Shown here in pieces: positions 24,206 to 38,489 of a stretch of 64,000 nucleotides of DNA. The notes beneath the pieces are model-generated. The model ran no database searches and had not been told where the DNA came from. It worked only from the letters and a program-made list of their open reading frames with translations. Made by a program: the position numbers and the translations under genes. The first letter of the stretch is position 1. Each line of letters starts with the position of its first letter. Source of the stretch: Tricholoma matsutake. Lineage: Eukaryota; Basidiomycota; Agaricomycetes; Agaricales; Tricholomataceae. Where the stretch lies: NCBI GenBank assembly GCA_026075535.2, contig AP026547.1:3100001-3164000 (forward strand), in the 5' to 3' direction.

Positions 24206-25080
24206 CGGCCGAAGGCGCACAGCAATGGTGGAACTCTAAAGCTTAACCCCACACCTCCTCGAATTTCTCACCACTCGGGCACTAATTGGGTGCTACCCAT
24301 TTATTGTGCTCTCAATGTCCACGCACTTCACAAGTTCAAGGGCTTCCTAGGTCCCGAAGACTTTTATCAATCTCTCGAAAACTTATGGAGTGAATTTGCA
24401 AATTCTCAGGTCATTATTTAATGGTGAGGTGCAGTGTCGAAACGGCAGGGTTGAGATTCCAGGAGATGATGTTGTAACGCTTGTTGATGCGGGCAGCAAA
24501 AACTTACACACCGCCAACTCTACTGTGATCAACCGCTACTACTTAGTAGTTTTTGGCATAACTCAGGCGAGTTACAATGATCAATTTTCTTCATGTCACC
24601 CGTCGACTTTACCAATATACATACACACTTGGGATCATAACTCGAGGCCTGCAGCCAGTCTGTTCCGTTTAAGTTTCCGTCTACATCGTGGAAAGCTCCT
24701 ATTAGTGCTCTGCTGGTTATTCTCTAACCGGTTACTTCTCGCGTTACATACCTGAGGGGCTAGTTCGGGATCGATGGCATCTAGTAAAGTCTGAGGACGA
24801 CAGTGTTTCCATTTTGTGCCCTAATTAGAATGACATGCTTTCCAAGTTGCCGCCACCGCACCAACGCCACGGGCATCGGATAGGTATACACGGTTTGCTT
24901 CGCTAACCTTGAATGAACGTCATTATCATCAACGGGTAACAAGATTTTTCGATTTCGAAATCTACTAAGCACTGCAGTACTACTAGTGGCTTTCTCGATC
25001 ATCAGTATATACAAGTTTAGTACATTTGCTGTACATCCAATACTTGGTATGAAGACTATATGATTAAGTAAATGCTATTC
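24206..25080. other. No recognised gene between kinase remnant and ATPase
   Basis: A 121-codon plus-strand frame at 24390-24755 has no recognisable family and no clear start context. The region is CpG-containing like the flanking genes, so it may hold kinase-gene debris and the ATPase 3' UTR. Confidence 0.4.
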
Positions 25081-25108
25081 AATATCTAACTCATTATCGT
25101 TTTCCACA

Positions 25109-28100
25109 TCACCAAGCAATCTTCGCCAGCGGGCCTTGGGGGAAGGTACGCACAAGCAACTTCCTAATCTCATCCATCACCAAGATACCCAGTGCGAGGG
25201 GAAGTGGAATCAGCCAGAACTCGATGGGGACAGAAGCGGTGTTAAAGATGTTTTTGATACCCTTGACCTCGGTCACGAAGACGGCGATGACGAATGCACA
25301 TAGGGCGCCGAGGAGAATCCATGGGTTACGTCGTTTGGCTCGAATAGGGTCAGCTTGAAGGATGGATAGGCGCTTGTTACGTATTGAGAGGAGGTTTCCC
25401 CACTGCAGGATGACCAGTGTCACGAAGTAGACACACTGGCCGGTGTTGTTGAAGTGTGTCAGCTCTGCCTGTGTATGTCCGAAGAACCCATCGCTGTACT
25501 TCTCAAAGGCAAAGAACAAGCTGCCGATAGGGATGCGAGCGTACTTCCACATGTAGTAGAAGAACATGGCGTGTGCTGTGACAGTCTCCATAACACCGAT
25601 GAACAGGTATGACTGGGCGTAAATTCTGAAATTGATGAGATGGTCTCTCTTGTGGTGGCGTGGCGGAAGAGTAAGGAGGTCAAATTCCTCCTTCTCCATG
25701 ATGAGTGATAGGCTGCAGAATAGGTCTGTGAAGCAACAGATGATGATCATGAGAAACGGGCTGAGGGGGAGAGGAACGCCAAAGTAGACGTTCATCAGGA
25801 CCGGCCAGATCTCCGACCAACTTCCGGCTGGGAGAAGGTACCCGATGACTTTCTGCAGGTTCTGGAAGACTAGCCGGCCTAGCCTGATTCCATCGACGAT
25901 GGAGCTGAAGCTTCCCATCAAGACTAGATCCGAGGCCTCGATCGCCACATCGCTTCCTGTCACGATGGCGATACCCACGTCCGCTGCTTTGAGAGCTGGA
26001 GCATCATTTACACCATCACCAGTTACTGCGACGATATTGTCTCGCTCCTGGAACGCATTAACGATGCTTAGCTTCTGCTCTGGTGTGGTTCGTGCGAATA
26101 CGATCTCCTCGTACTGGCAGACAACGTCCCAGTGAGCCTGTGTGAGCTGCATGAGATGCTTCCCTTCAAGCACCAAGCTACCGTGGATCCGGTGGTCGCG
26201 GGTGATAACAGATGGCAACCCGCCTTCTTTCACTCTCTCCTCCACCTCGAACAGCGAGTCGGGCTCTCGCGTACTGGTGATGATCCCGACCTGTTTCCCA
26301 ATAGCCACCGCTGTCAGCCCAAAGTCACCTGTCACCATGAAGAAGCGAGCACCCGCCCGACGACAGTCTGCGACTGTGCGAGCCGTTTCGGGGCGTGGCG
26401 GGTCCATGATCCCCACTAGTCCGATAGCGGTCAGATCCTGTAAACCGTTTTGCACGATTTCGTCGCTGAACTGGTTGGTTCCGATGGCGGATAGGGGGGT
26501 GTATGTGCGCATGCAGATGAGGATGACTCGTTGTCCGCCGCGGGACCAGCTTTCTTGACGAGCAACGAGCCGAGTACGAACTGTTTCGTCCCAGGGTTTG
26601 ATCTCGCCGGTAGCCGCTGATAGATACGAGGTGCATTTGGTGATGAGGATGTCAGGAGCTCCCTTGACGAAGACGATATTTTCGAGATGTTTCTCGTCTG
26701 GCTTTGCTTCGTCACTGTACATGGTCAACATCCACTTGTTCTTCGAGTTGAATGGGATCTGGAAGATTTCGTGGCTCGCATCGCGGATGTTGGAGGCGGG
26801 ACCGACGGACTCGACGAATCGGAGGATAGCTCCGTCAGTAGCGTCACCGTTGATTTCGCGATCAGCAATGGGAAGATGAGCCGTGGCAGAGTCGAAAACG
26901 GCACCATTGCAGAGGACTAGTGCCCTGTGAATTTGAGCATTGACGGTTTTGATGGGACCGTCTGCAAGGGTTTGTTGGAATTCTGCAACCGTGAACTCTT
27001 GGTCGACAAAACCGATGGACATGACGGCCATTTTGTTTTGGGTGAGTGTGCCTGTTTTGTCGGAGCAGACAACGGTGACGCAACCGAGTGTCTCGACGGT
27101 GGCGAGACCTTTTGGGAGAACGTTGACCTCTTTCATGCGACGTGCGATGAGGGAGAGGGTCAATGCGACGCCTATAGGCATACCTTCGGGGATGAACGCT
27201 ACAACGCAACCCATGACGTTGTTGAGCATTGCGACGACGTTCATGTAACTTCGGTGATTACGATGTAGCCATGCGAGCCAGACAAAGAGAATAGCGAGGG
27301 CGAGGAGAACAGTGAGGAAGACGATGATGTAGACGAAGCGGGTAATTTCCTGTTGGATGAGGGTGCGTTTCACTTTGGTGTCAGAGGTCATTTTGGAAAT
27401 GTGTCCCATCACGGTCCTGCCACCTGTGAGTACAACGACGCCTTTGGCATGACCGTTTGTCACGTAGGTTCCCATCAAAGCCATATTTCTGGCTTCAAGG
27501 AAATTCTCTTCTGTGGCATCAACCACTCCTTCGATCTCTTCAGACTCTCCGGTGAGGACTGCGCGGTCGAAACGAATATCGCCCGATGTCTCGATGAGAC
27601 GCATGTCTGCAGGGACTTTGTTTCCGACAGTGAGGAGGACGAGATCACCTGCGACAAGCTCTGAAGCAGGCATTTTGTTTGTTTCGCCGTCGCGTATGAC
27701 GACACATTCGGAGGGAAGGAGATCGAGGATGGATTTCATGACGCGACTTGTTGACCAATCCTGGAAAGCAGAGAATCCAGCTTGGAGGACGATAACGAGA
27801 ATGACAAGGATGGCGAGTGCGAGATTAGTGGGCGATGGTGGATTGCTTAGTGGTTTCCAGCAAATGAAGAATATGATGACGCCGACCCAGAGAATAGAGC
27901 AAAAACCACCAAAAACATAGCTTAATAGCCGTAAAAAGTACTTTGGCTTTTTCTGGGTGATGGTGTTTTTACCATCGCGCTGGAGACGACGAGCAGCCAC
28001 GGGGGCATCGAGACCGAGATCAGGAGATACGTTGAACTGCTGACAGAGTTGTAGTGTGGGAAGAGTATGAAATTTAACGTTATCGAAAGCACCTCTGCCG

Positions 28101-28357
28101 TCGACCTTTTCTCCTTTTTGGGGTTTAGGCTTCCCTGGAGCAAGTGAATCTGTGATCTGGATGGATAGAGTTCGGAAATGAAGGGGGATCGACTGGTTGG
28201 GAAGGGGACGAGGTGATGGTTGTATGGAGGGATGCGCTTCAAAGGCAAGCCTAGGCTGAACTTGCAAGTCTGACCTTGGATCGTCAATGTTGAGTGATAA
28301 CGATTTTTCAGCAAAGTCGAGCTTTGAACGTTCATCCAGTTGAGCCCCTAAAGACAT
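25109..28357 (-). CDS. P-type ATPase, Na+/K+-ATPase-like (P2C type)
   Basis: A 1082-residue cation pump that forms a phospho-Asp intermediate. Motifs, numbered from the chosen Met: TGES (about 269) in the actuator domain, IPEGMP (about 389) in TM4, CSDKTGTLT with the phosphorylated Asp at about 433, KGAP (about 565), MVTGD (about 674) and TGDGVNDAP (about 779). TM pairs lie near 145-195 and 340-400, and six more follow after 840. The PEGMP context and a soluble N-terminus resemble animal-type Na+/K+ pumps found in fungi. No intron interrupts the coding frame. The open frame extends upstream but lacks an ATG there. A 51-nt 5'-UTR intron (28413-28363 on minus, GTAAGT...CAG) ends just before ATG 28357. 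Ion specificity is not proven. Confidence 0.9.
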   Translation of the reverse strand: MSLGAQLDERSKLDFAEKSLSLNIDDPRSDLQVQPRLAFEAHPSIQPSPRPLPNQSIPLHFRTLSIQITDSLAPGKPKPQKGEKVDGRGAFDNVKFHTLPTLQLCQQFNVSPDLGLDAPVAARRLQRDGKNTITQKKPKYFLRLLSYVFGGFCSILWVGVIIFFICWKPLSNPPSPTNLALAILVILVIVLQAGFSAFQDWSTSRVMKSILDLLPSECVVIRDGETNKMPASELVAGDLVLLTVGNKVPADMRLIETSGDIRFDRAVLTGESEEIEGVVDATEENFLEARNMALMGTYVTNGHAKGVVVLTGGRTVMGHISKMTSDTKVKRTLIQQEITRFVYIIVFLTVLLALAILFVWLAWLHRNHRSYMNVVAMLNNVMGCVVAFIPEGMPIGVALTLSLIARRMKEVNVLPKGLATVETLGCVTVVCSDKTGTLTQNKMAVMSIGFVDQEFTVAEFQQTLADGPIKTVNAQIHRALVLCNGAVFDSATAHLPIADREINGDATDGAILRFVESVGPASNIRDASHEIFQIPFNSKNKWMLTMYSDEAKPDEKHLENIVFVKGAPDILITKCTSYLSAATGEIKPWDETVRTRLVARQESWSRGGQRVILICMRTYTPLSAIGTNQFSDEIVQNGLQDLTAIGLVGIMDPPRPETARTVADCRRAGARFFMVTGDFGLTAVAIGKQVGIITSTREPDSLFEVEERVKEGGLPSVITRDHRIHGSLVLEGKHLMQLTQAHWDVVCQYEEIVFARTTPEQKLSIVNAFQERDNIVAVTGDGVNDAPALKAADVGIAIVTGSDVAIEASDLVLMGSFSSIVDGIRLGRLVFQNLQKVIGYLLPAGSWSEIWPVLMNVYFGVPLPLSPFLMIIICCFTDLFCSLSLIMEKEEFDLLTLPPRHHKRDHLINFRIYAQSYLFIGVMETVTAHAMFFYYMWKYARIPIGSLFFAFEKYSDGFFGHTQAELTHFNNTGQCVYFVTLVILQWGNLLSIRNKRLSILQADPIRAKRRNPWILLGALCAFVIAVFVTEVKGIKNIFNTASVPIEFWLIPLPLALGILVMDEIRKLLVRTFPQGPLAKIAW

Positions 28358-28709
28358 TAGAGCTGGCAACGTATAAGGTATAGACGTCAGACGGGGATAA
28401 GGCTTGAACTTACTTGACAAGGGGGTGCGTCGTTAAGGGTGTCTGTCGCCCGAGAAGCCTCGGAACTTGGTCGATCTCATAGCACAGCCAAATTCCCTCA
28501 TTGTCTCAGTGCTCCGATAATTTGCATCCGCGAGTCATTTATGTATCAGCTCATTGAGCGTTGTTTAAGATAACATGTATCGGACAAGTACGCTGGCAGC
28601 GGGAAGCGACTACAATTCAGCACCCGAGTCCGTAGATCGCTATTGTTGTGACTTGTTAAAATTTCGCAGTTACTGATAAATAACGCCAAACATCTCCCTA
28701 CTCTCCTAC
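28358..28709. promoter_or_regulatory. Divergent promoter region of ATPase and VPS34
   Basis: Only 352 bp separate the two start codons, including a 5'-UTR intron of the ATPase (28363-28413). The two genes therefore share a bidirectional promoter region. Specific factor sites were not recognised. Confidence 0.6.
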
Positions 28710-31996
<3,287 letters not shown>

Positions 31997-32084
31997 TTGG
32001 TTTTAGGATACTACTTGTATGTCAGTGGAAAGATATACCAACATTTTGTCGGCAACCCTTAATTTGATTGTAGATAGCGACATC

Positions 32085-32279
32085 CTATCCTTCTTTACCT
32101 ACGCCGTTTTTGCCGCCTTGTCTGATGGCTGAATATGTAGTCGATCTGTCGACATATTCCCACAAATCTTGTCCCGTCAAGATATCCATCATTTTGATCT
32201 TCCATACGGCATAATTCTCGGCTCCTGTCAAGGGTTTGATCTGGTAAACATTTGTGTGCGTGTTTGATGCGTCTGTCAT
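32085..32279 (-). pseudogene. Ty1/copia gag N-terminus (copia G)
   Basis: The 64-codon frame includes KPLTGAENYAVWKIKMMDIL and LWEYVDRST, the usual start of copia gag. It breaks off after about 60 codons, close to the VPS34 3' end. It lies just inside the LTR at 32350-32561, in the same minus orientation. Confidence 0.8.
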
Positions 32280-32349
32280 TTTGAAAAGTGGCTCAATGTG
32301 TTAAGAGTGAGTGTACATGAAGATTCAGTTAAGCTCAGGGCCCATAACC

Positions 32350-32561
32350 TGTTGAGATTCTGAGGACTTGATTTTAGTATAAATGGACTTGTTATTGTGT
32401 TTGTCTACAACGACTACATACAGTGTATCATATACTCCCCCCTGGCTCTGGTTACCCCGCTGGGTGATGGGCGGTTACCCCCAGGTCACGTAACCGATTC
32501 AATACCTGGTAACCCCCACATACATGCTTGATTTGGCTCTGAACGAGCTATTGAGGCAACA
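32350..32561 (-). repeat. 5' LTR of truncated copia G, with PBS
   Basis: A 212-bp segment with ends TGTTG...CAACA. Directly inside it (32338-32349, minus strand) lies GGTTATGGGCCC, the same primer-binding motif used by the copia elements at 32727 and 47264. Only one LTR is present, so the element is cut off inside gag. Confidence 0.75.
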
Positions 32562-32583
32562 ATAGATATTCTATTCTTGGCAT

Positions 32584-32615
32584 GGACGAGGTGCAGCGGC
32601 AGCGCCGCCTCGTCC
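32584..32615. other. Strong short hairpin between two copia elements
   Basis: GGACGAG pairs with CTCGTCC, with an inner GCGGC-AGC-GCCGC stem and a small bulge. It lies in the 165-bp remnant (32562-32726) of original intergenic DNA between two retrotransposons. No RNA family is recognised. Confidence 0.4.
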
Positions 32616-33072
32616 TACTTTATACTTTAACTCATCGTTCGCATCCACACTGGCGCAGCTCGTATTTCTGTAACTATATTACTCTACAGAAATACAGTTT
32701 ATTCTGCTTCTTTACAAAGTTTGCACTGTTGGAATCGCACCGTGAGTCCATAACGCTTTTGATGCGTTTGATGCGTGTGCTATTTTTAGCATTCCCTTTG
32801 ATCCGCGTGGTTGGTTCGTGTTTAAGTTTCCCCTTGTCTCTTTTCCTTTGACACACATCCTTTTGTTATGCATTACACGTATATATATCTTCAGTAGTTT
32901 ACTTTATCACCTCAGTCACTTATCCAGAGACTGAGGTGAGCTATATTTACTATACATATTTATTGACGCGTACTTACTCTACTACAACAGTTGTTTATAC
33001 TAGGTATAGTATGGATTAATAGAGTCACTTATCCAGAGACTGAGTTGTTTATACTAGAATTCACTTTCTACA

Positions 33073-33083
33073 GGTTATGGGCC
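33073..33083 (+). promoter_or_regulatory. Primer-binding site of copia C
   Basis: GGTTATGGGCC directly follows the 5' LTR. It resembles the complement of the initiator Met-tRNA anticodon arm, the internal priming known for Drosophila copia and Ty5. Confidence 0.6.
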
Positions 33084-33282
33084 ATTCTCGTCGTCTTTGA
33101 ACAATGGGAGAAAGTATCCTAGCCACTCGACGTTCTGCTTCGTCATACCTTCTGATCCGTTTCCCCGATCGTTTTTGATCTCGGATCAATTCCTTTGTCT
33201 TTCACGGACCCGGCTGCTCTACCATTGCGTCTCTATCATCTCCCTTTGCACACTCGTCGTCCACTGACCTCAGTTTTCTATC

Positions 33283-36200
33283 ATGGGTACCGATACTGTT
33301 GATCCCCCGTCTGTTTCCCCTATCAAACTTTCTGTGCAATATACCGGGGAGAAGCTCGACAAACTTAAATCAAATCACAAAGAATGGTGCAAGGAGATTA
33401 TTATTGCTTTATCATTAAACGGCCTTTATGAGTATGTTATGGGTGGAATACCTGAGCCCACTTCTACCGAACTCCGAGCGCTTGCCAACTGGAAGGCGAA
33501 TTCCCGCCTCGTGTATGCGTTTATCGCGTCCAGCGTCTCTCTGTCTGAGCGTAAATTCCTGGACATTAAAGTAGGCCCTGATGCAAACTGGAAAATTCTC
33601 CAGGACCGTCACCAGAAGGAAGGCCCTGTTCGGCAGGTCCAGCTCTTACAACAAGCGCTTTCCATCCAGTGTACGAAGGACACACCACTCCCCGAGACGG
33701 CAGAAAAGATTTGTGCGTTAATTGAATGCACTTTTGCCATGGGTGATATACAGGCCGATCTTCTTTGTTGCATCGCTCTCCTTAATTCCCTTAGTGATAA
33801 TTTTCCACATGCTCACTCTATTATTTCACGGGATATTGCTGCTTCTTCCCTCTCAGCTCCATATGGCTTGAAGGATATCAAATTATTTCTGGAGAACAAA
33901 CAATCACTACTTGAGAATGATCAGCGTGGTGGTTCCAAAAACCATGCTGCTTTTACCGCACAGTCCAAATCTTCCAAGCTCCCTAACGCACCAATCTGCA
34001 CCAATGCTAACTGTGGGAAACTTGGCCACACGAAACAATATTGCATTAAACCTGGCGGTGGTATGGCTGGGAAATCACTCAAGGAGTCGATCGCTGCTCG
34101 CAGGGCTGCCCGTGAGAAGAAATCCTTACCAGCTGGCACTACAAAGGTTCCTATTACCGTGAAGGACATTAATGGTCGTGCCTTCACTGTCATGGTCGAC
34201 CCTGATATTCCTACCCCACCTGCACCAGAATTTGCCAGGCTTGCTCACGACCCACTGCCTTTAGACCCTTTGGACGCACTGGAATATGAAGGATGGGTTG
34301 CTGTGGAGGAGGAGCTCACCACTACAGTGGACTGGAAACACCATACATCACCCATCCCTGACAATGCGCTCACCGTGGAACCCCTTTCACAGACTTGTCG
34401 CTCATGCATCACCTTAGACGCTCTCCCCTTTATTATTGACTCTGGGGCTACAGTACATATATCCCCTGACAAGTCTGACTTCCTCACCTTACGACCCATT
34501 TCACCTTGCTCTGTCAGAGGTGTCGGTGGTTCATCGATTGATGCTGTCAGTGTTGGTGATATACAGCTAAGAATAGCCCAGGGCGCATCAATTATTTTAC
34601 GTAATGCCCTCTACATCCCAAAATCGGCAGTTCAGCTGATCTCAGTGGGCATGCTGGCTGATGACTCTAACACTGTCACACATTTTGACAGTAACACATG
34701 CTGGTTCACTGATAAATCCTCTGGGGCCTTCATAGCTCGTGGATTGCACATATCTAGAAAGCTTTACATGCTCAACATTGCATCGGCCCAGGCTGATCAT
34801 GCGCTAATGGTTCACAATACCCCTACTCTTGAGACATGGCATCATCGTCTGGGTCACGCAAATTACCAGGCACTCTGGGATATGGCCAAGAAGGGCGCTT
34901 TCACTGGTGCGCTGCTCACTTCATTGCAAAAATTACCTAAATGCGATTCCTGTGTCCTTGGCAAGCAGACCAAGTCTCCAGTCCCCAAGAAATGTCAGGA
35001 GGGACCAGGCCATAAGGCGACAAGGAAGCTGGAAAAGGTGTGGGTGGATCTATCTGGACCACATTCAGTAACGTCGTGTGCGGGGAACTGTTATATCATG
35101 GATATAGTAGACGACTACACCTCATTCCCATGGTCTATACCATTGCAAAATAAAGATGATGCTTTCACAGAACTTAAAGCTTGGGAACTTGCCTGGGAGA
35201 ATGAAATTGGCCTCAAAGTCAGGACCTATATCACCGATAACGGTGAACTTAAATCGCACGAAATGAAGGAGTGGTTGAAGACTCATGGTATTGATCAGCG
35301 TTTCACGGCACCTCACACCTTGGCTCACATAGGCCGTGTTGAGCGAATGCATAGGATGCTTATGGCTAAAGCATGCACTATGTGAATATATGCTAGTCTG
35401 CCAGCTTATTTGTGGGACGAGTTCTACCTCACAGCTGCCCACTTGCACGCCAAGACTACAACCCATTCACTAGCAAGCCTAACGCCTTGGGAATTATGGT
35501 ATGAGAGAAAACCTGATTATTCTTATCTTCGAGAGATAGGTTGCAGGGCGTTTGTGCTTATCCCAGGAAAGGATAATCCCAAGATACTTGAACGATCCAT
35601 TGAATGCATCTTGATAGGCTACGAGCCAAAATCAAAAGCATATTGCTGTTATAACCGCGCAACGCATAAGGTTCATATTTCATATCATGTCCACTTTCTT
35701 GAGAGCCATGAAGGCTATTCACCACCTTCAATCGATGAATTAGGAGAGGATGATAATATTGGGTCCAGTGGTAGTCTACCCACATTCCTTGGTTCTATTT
35801 TACAGCAAGACGATGATGTTGAGTCTTCTCATGAATTCACTCTCCCTGATGCGCCCTCTAATAGTTTCATGACACTGCCACCGCCACCCGTCGCCCAGCC
35901 TATTTATTGATCTACCTGTGTTCTAATACCCACAGACAAAAACCCCAATGGTGGCCCTGCTATTACTAGAACAGTGGCTGCAGTGCAAGAATCATTGGAG
36001 AGTGCTGTGCATGCATGTAAAGGAGGCGCGGCAGGAGCGTCGGGCTGCTATTGTGGCTGCATGATCGGATCACATTATGGATCAATCCTCCGATCATGAT
36101 CGTGATGTCATGGAAGAACTCTAACAATCATTTCATAATCTTGATTTGGGCGATCAAGCGCATCAATTTCAGGCCCTGATCTCAGAAATGGTAGATTTTG

Positions 36201-37801
36201 ATCCAGAGTCACTTCAATTTGAGGATGAGCTGAAAACATGGGATGAAGCCAGAAGATCTGTTGATGCAACACGATGGGAGTGTGGATATCTAGAGGAATT
36301 GAACTCATTGAAAGAAATGGTCGTATACAAACTAATACCTAGGTCAGAGGTTCCATTAGGGAAATGTATTAGGCATGGGAGACCGATTTTCCACATTAAG
36401 TGCAATGAGGCGGGTACCCCTATTAGATGGAAGGTATGCCTAGTCTTCAGAGGAAATGAACAAATTTATGGCAGGGACTACACCAAAACTACCTCACTGA
36501 CTGTGCGCATGGAATCATGGCAGATTCTTTTACACATAGCCGCCTCACTTGGCTGGGATGCACAACAGGTTGACATAAAGATGGCCTTTCTTTATGGCTT
36601 ACTTCTGGATGATGAAATTCAATATATGCAGCAGCCTGCTGGTTTTGAGGAGCAGGGCAAGGAGGACTGGGTTTGGCAACTACAGCGCGGCTTATATGGT
36701 ATGAAACAGAGTGGGCGCATTTGGAATCAGACCCTTAATGTGCAGATGCTAAATTGGGGATTCACCCGCCTCTTGTGCAAGTCCTGTATCTATTACCGTA
36801 AAACTGACACTGGTACAATTATCGCTGCTGTCCATGTTGACGACTATCTAACCATTGCCGACTCCAAGGACAAAAACGAGCGCTTCAAGAACCAGATGCG
36901 CGAAGTATGGACTATCTCCGAATTGGGGATGGCATGTTTTATTATGGGTATTGCTGTCTCATGGGACCAAGACATGCATACTGTTGCACTTTCACAGACT
37001 GCTCTTATTGACAAAATAGTGGAACAGTTTGGTCAGAAAGAAGCACACCCCGTTTCTGCCCCATTGGACCCTGGTTCAAAACTATGGCGCTCCAATCTGC
37101 AATGTATGTCCCAGGATGCCAGGAATGCCCTGGCCAAGCTTCCCTACTGCTCTCTTGTCGGATGCTTATTGTACTTGGCAATATCTATGCATCCCGACAT
37201 TTCTTATGCAGTACAACAGCTCTCTCAATACCTTGATTTGTACTCCTTAGAACACTGGAGTGCTGCTATATGGCTAGTATGTTATCTAAAGGGAACTAGG
37301 GACTTCAAGCTTTATCTGGGCAGACAGAACCCCATTCTCCTGCACGCCTATAGTGACTCCGACTGGGCTAATTGCCATGACACTCATTGCAGTGTTGGGG
37401 GATACATGTGCTCTCTTGGCTCAGGTGCAGTGTCTTGGGCAGCACATAAACAGAAGGTAGTGGCAGCTTCCACCTGTGAAGCAGAATACATAGCGGCAGT
37501 TGAGACCGCAAAGGAATGTGTCTGGTTGTGTACGCTACTATGTGCTATTGATTTTCATCAAAACTTGCCTACTACCATCCTCTGCAACAACAATGCTACA
37601 AAGACATTATCCGAGGACCCATTACTTCATTCATGTGTTAAGCACATTGACATCAAATATCATTTCCTATGCGAGCGTGTACAGTCGGGCAACCTAGCTA
37701 TCACTTACATCCACACCCATGACAATGTAGCTGACATGTTTACTAAAGCCCTGGAACCTAAACATTTCGCCATCCTTCATGCATCTCTTGGCCTTTGTTA
37801 G
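33283..37801 (+). pseudogene. Copia C gag-pol polyprotein, broken
   Basis: The frame opens at ATG 33283 and runs 700 codons. It has gag with a CTNANCGKLGHTKQYC knuckle (about 33997), protease IIDSGATVHISP (about 34432), the integrase finger ETWHHRLGHANYQ, and DDE with YITDNGEL and RVERMHRML. It stops at TGA 35383 (Met-stop-Ile where Arg is expected), continues in frame to 35908, then shifts frame before 36146. RT (VDIKMAFLYG, VHVDDYLTIAD) and RNase H (YSDSDWAN, CEAEYIAA, CNNNAT) fill 36146-37801. Few lesions separate it from a working copy, and most are CGA-to-TGA type. Confidence 0.92.
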
Positions 37802-38489
37802 TGGGATTCCATGTGAGGAGGAGTGTATTCACAGTGAGGAGGAGTGTTGGAATCGCACTGTGAGTGCATAACACTTTTGATGTGTTTGATGCATGTGCTA
37901 TTTCTAGCATTCCCTTTGATCTGCATGGTTGGTTTGTGTTTAAGTTTCCCCTTGTCTCTTTTCCTTTGACACACATCCTTTTGTTATGCATTACATGTAT
38001 ATATATCTTCAGTAGTTTACTTTATCACCTCAGTCACTTATCCAGAGACTGAGGTGAGCTATATTTACTATACATATTTATTGATGCATACTTACTCTAC
38101 TACAACAGTTGTTTATACTAGGTATAGTATGGATTAATAGAGTCACTTATCCAGAGACTGAGTTGTTTATACTAGGATTCACTTTCTACATGCACGACTG
38201 CCAACATACTCTGTGATCCAAGTCTAGTAAGTGTTGGAACTAAGCAACTGCTGAACTTGGTGGCCCTCAGTCTCTCAGTCACCCATTGTTCAGTGTCACC
38301 CCCTCAAGCATTTTAATGGCATGTTCAAATTCTTTTATGTTAACTCCATGACCTCTCACTCTTGTGCTCATGAACATTGCAGAGATATCTGTTGAGCACT
38401 TGCAGGCAATGCCACTCCAATCCCCCTGAAAAGCACTGCTTTGACACCATAACCAGCAATCCACCTTCTCCACTGGCATCAAAAATATG

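Larger units (their letters stand above)
32727..38190 (+). mobile_element. Full-length Ty1/copia retrotransposon (copia C)
   Basis: The two 346-bp LTRs (32727-33072, 37845-38190) begin TGTTGG and end TTCTACA. TGCAC is duplicated on both sides (32722-32726, 38191-38195), so the 5.46-kb insertion is complete. PBS GGTTATGGGCC follows the 5' LTR, and a GAGGAGGAG purine run precedes the 3' LTR. By eye the LTRs differ at 13 positions; at ten of these a 5'-LTR CpG reads TpG or CpA in the 3' LTR. Nearest gene is VPS34, about 730 bp upstream. Confidence 0.95.

Noticed and set aside
25459..28335. Antisense and alternate-frame ORFs over the ATPase
   Set aside because: Shadows of a strongly conserved 1082-codon frame.
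28358..28420. ATPase start upstream of 28357
   Set aside because: The extra codons begin with TTG and overlap a GTAAGT...CAG intron; ATG 28357 follows the acceptor directly.
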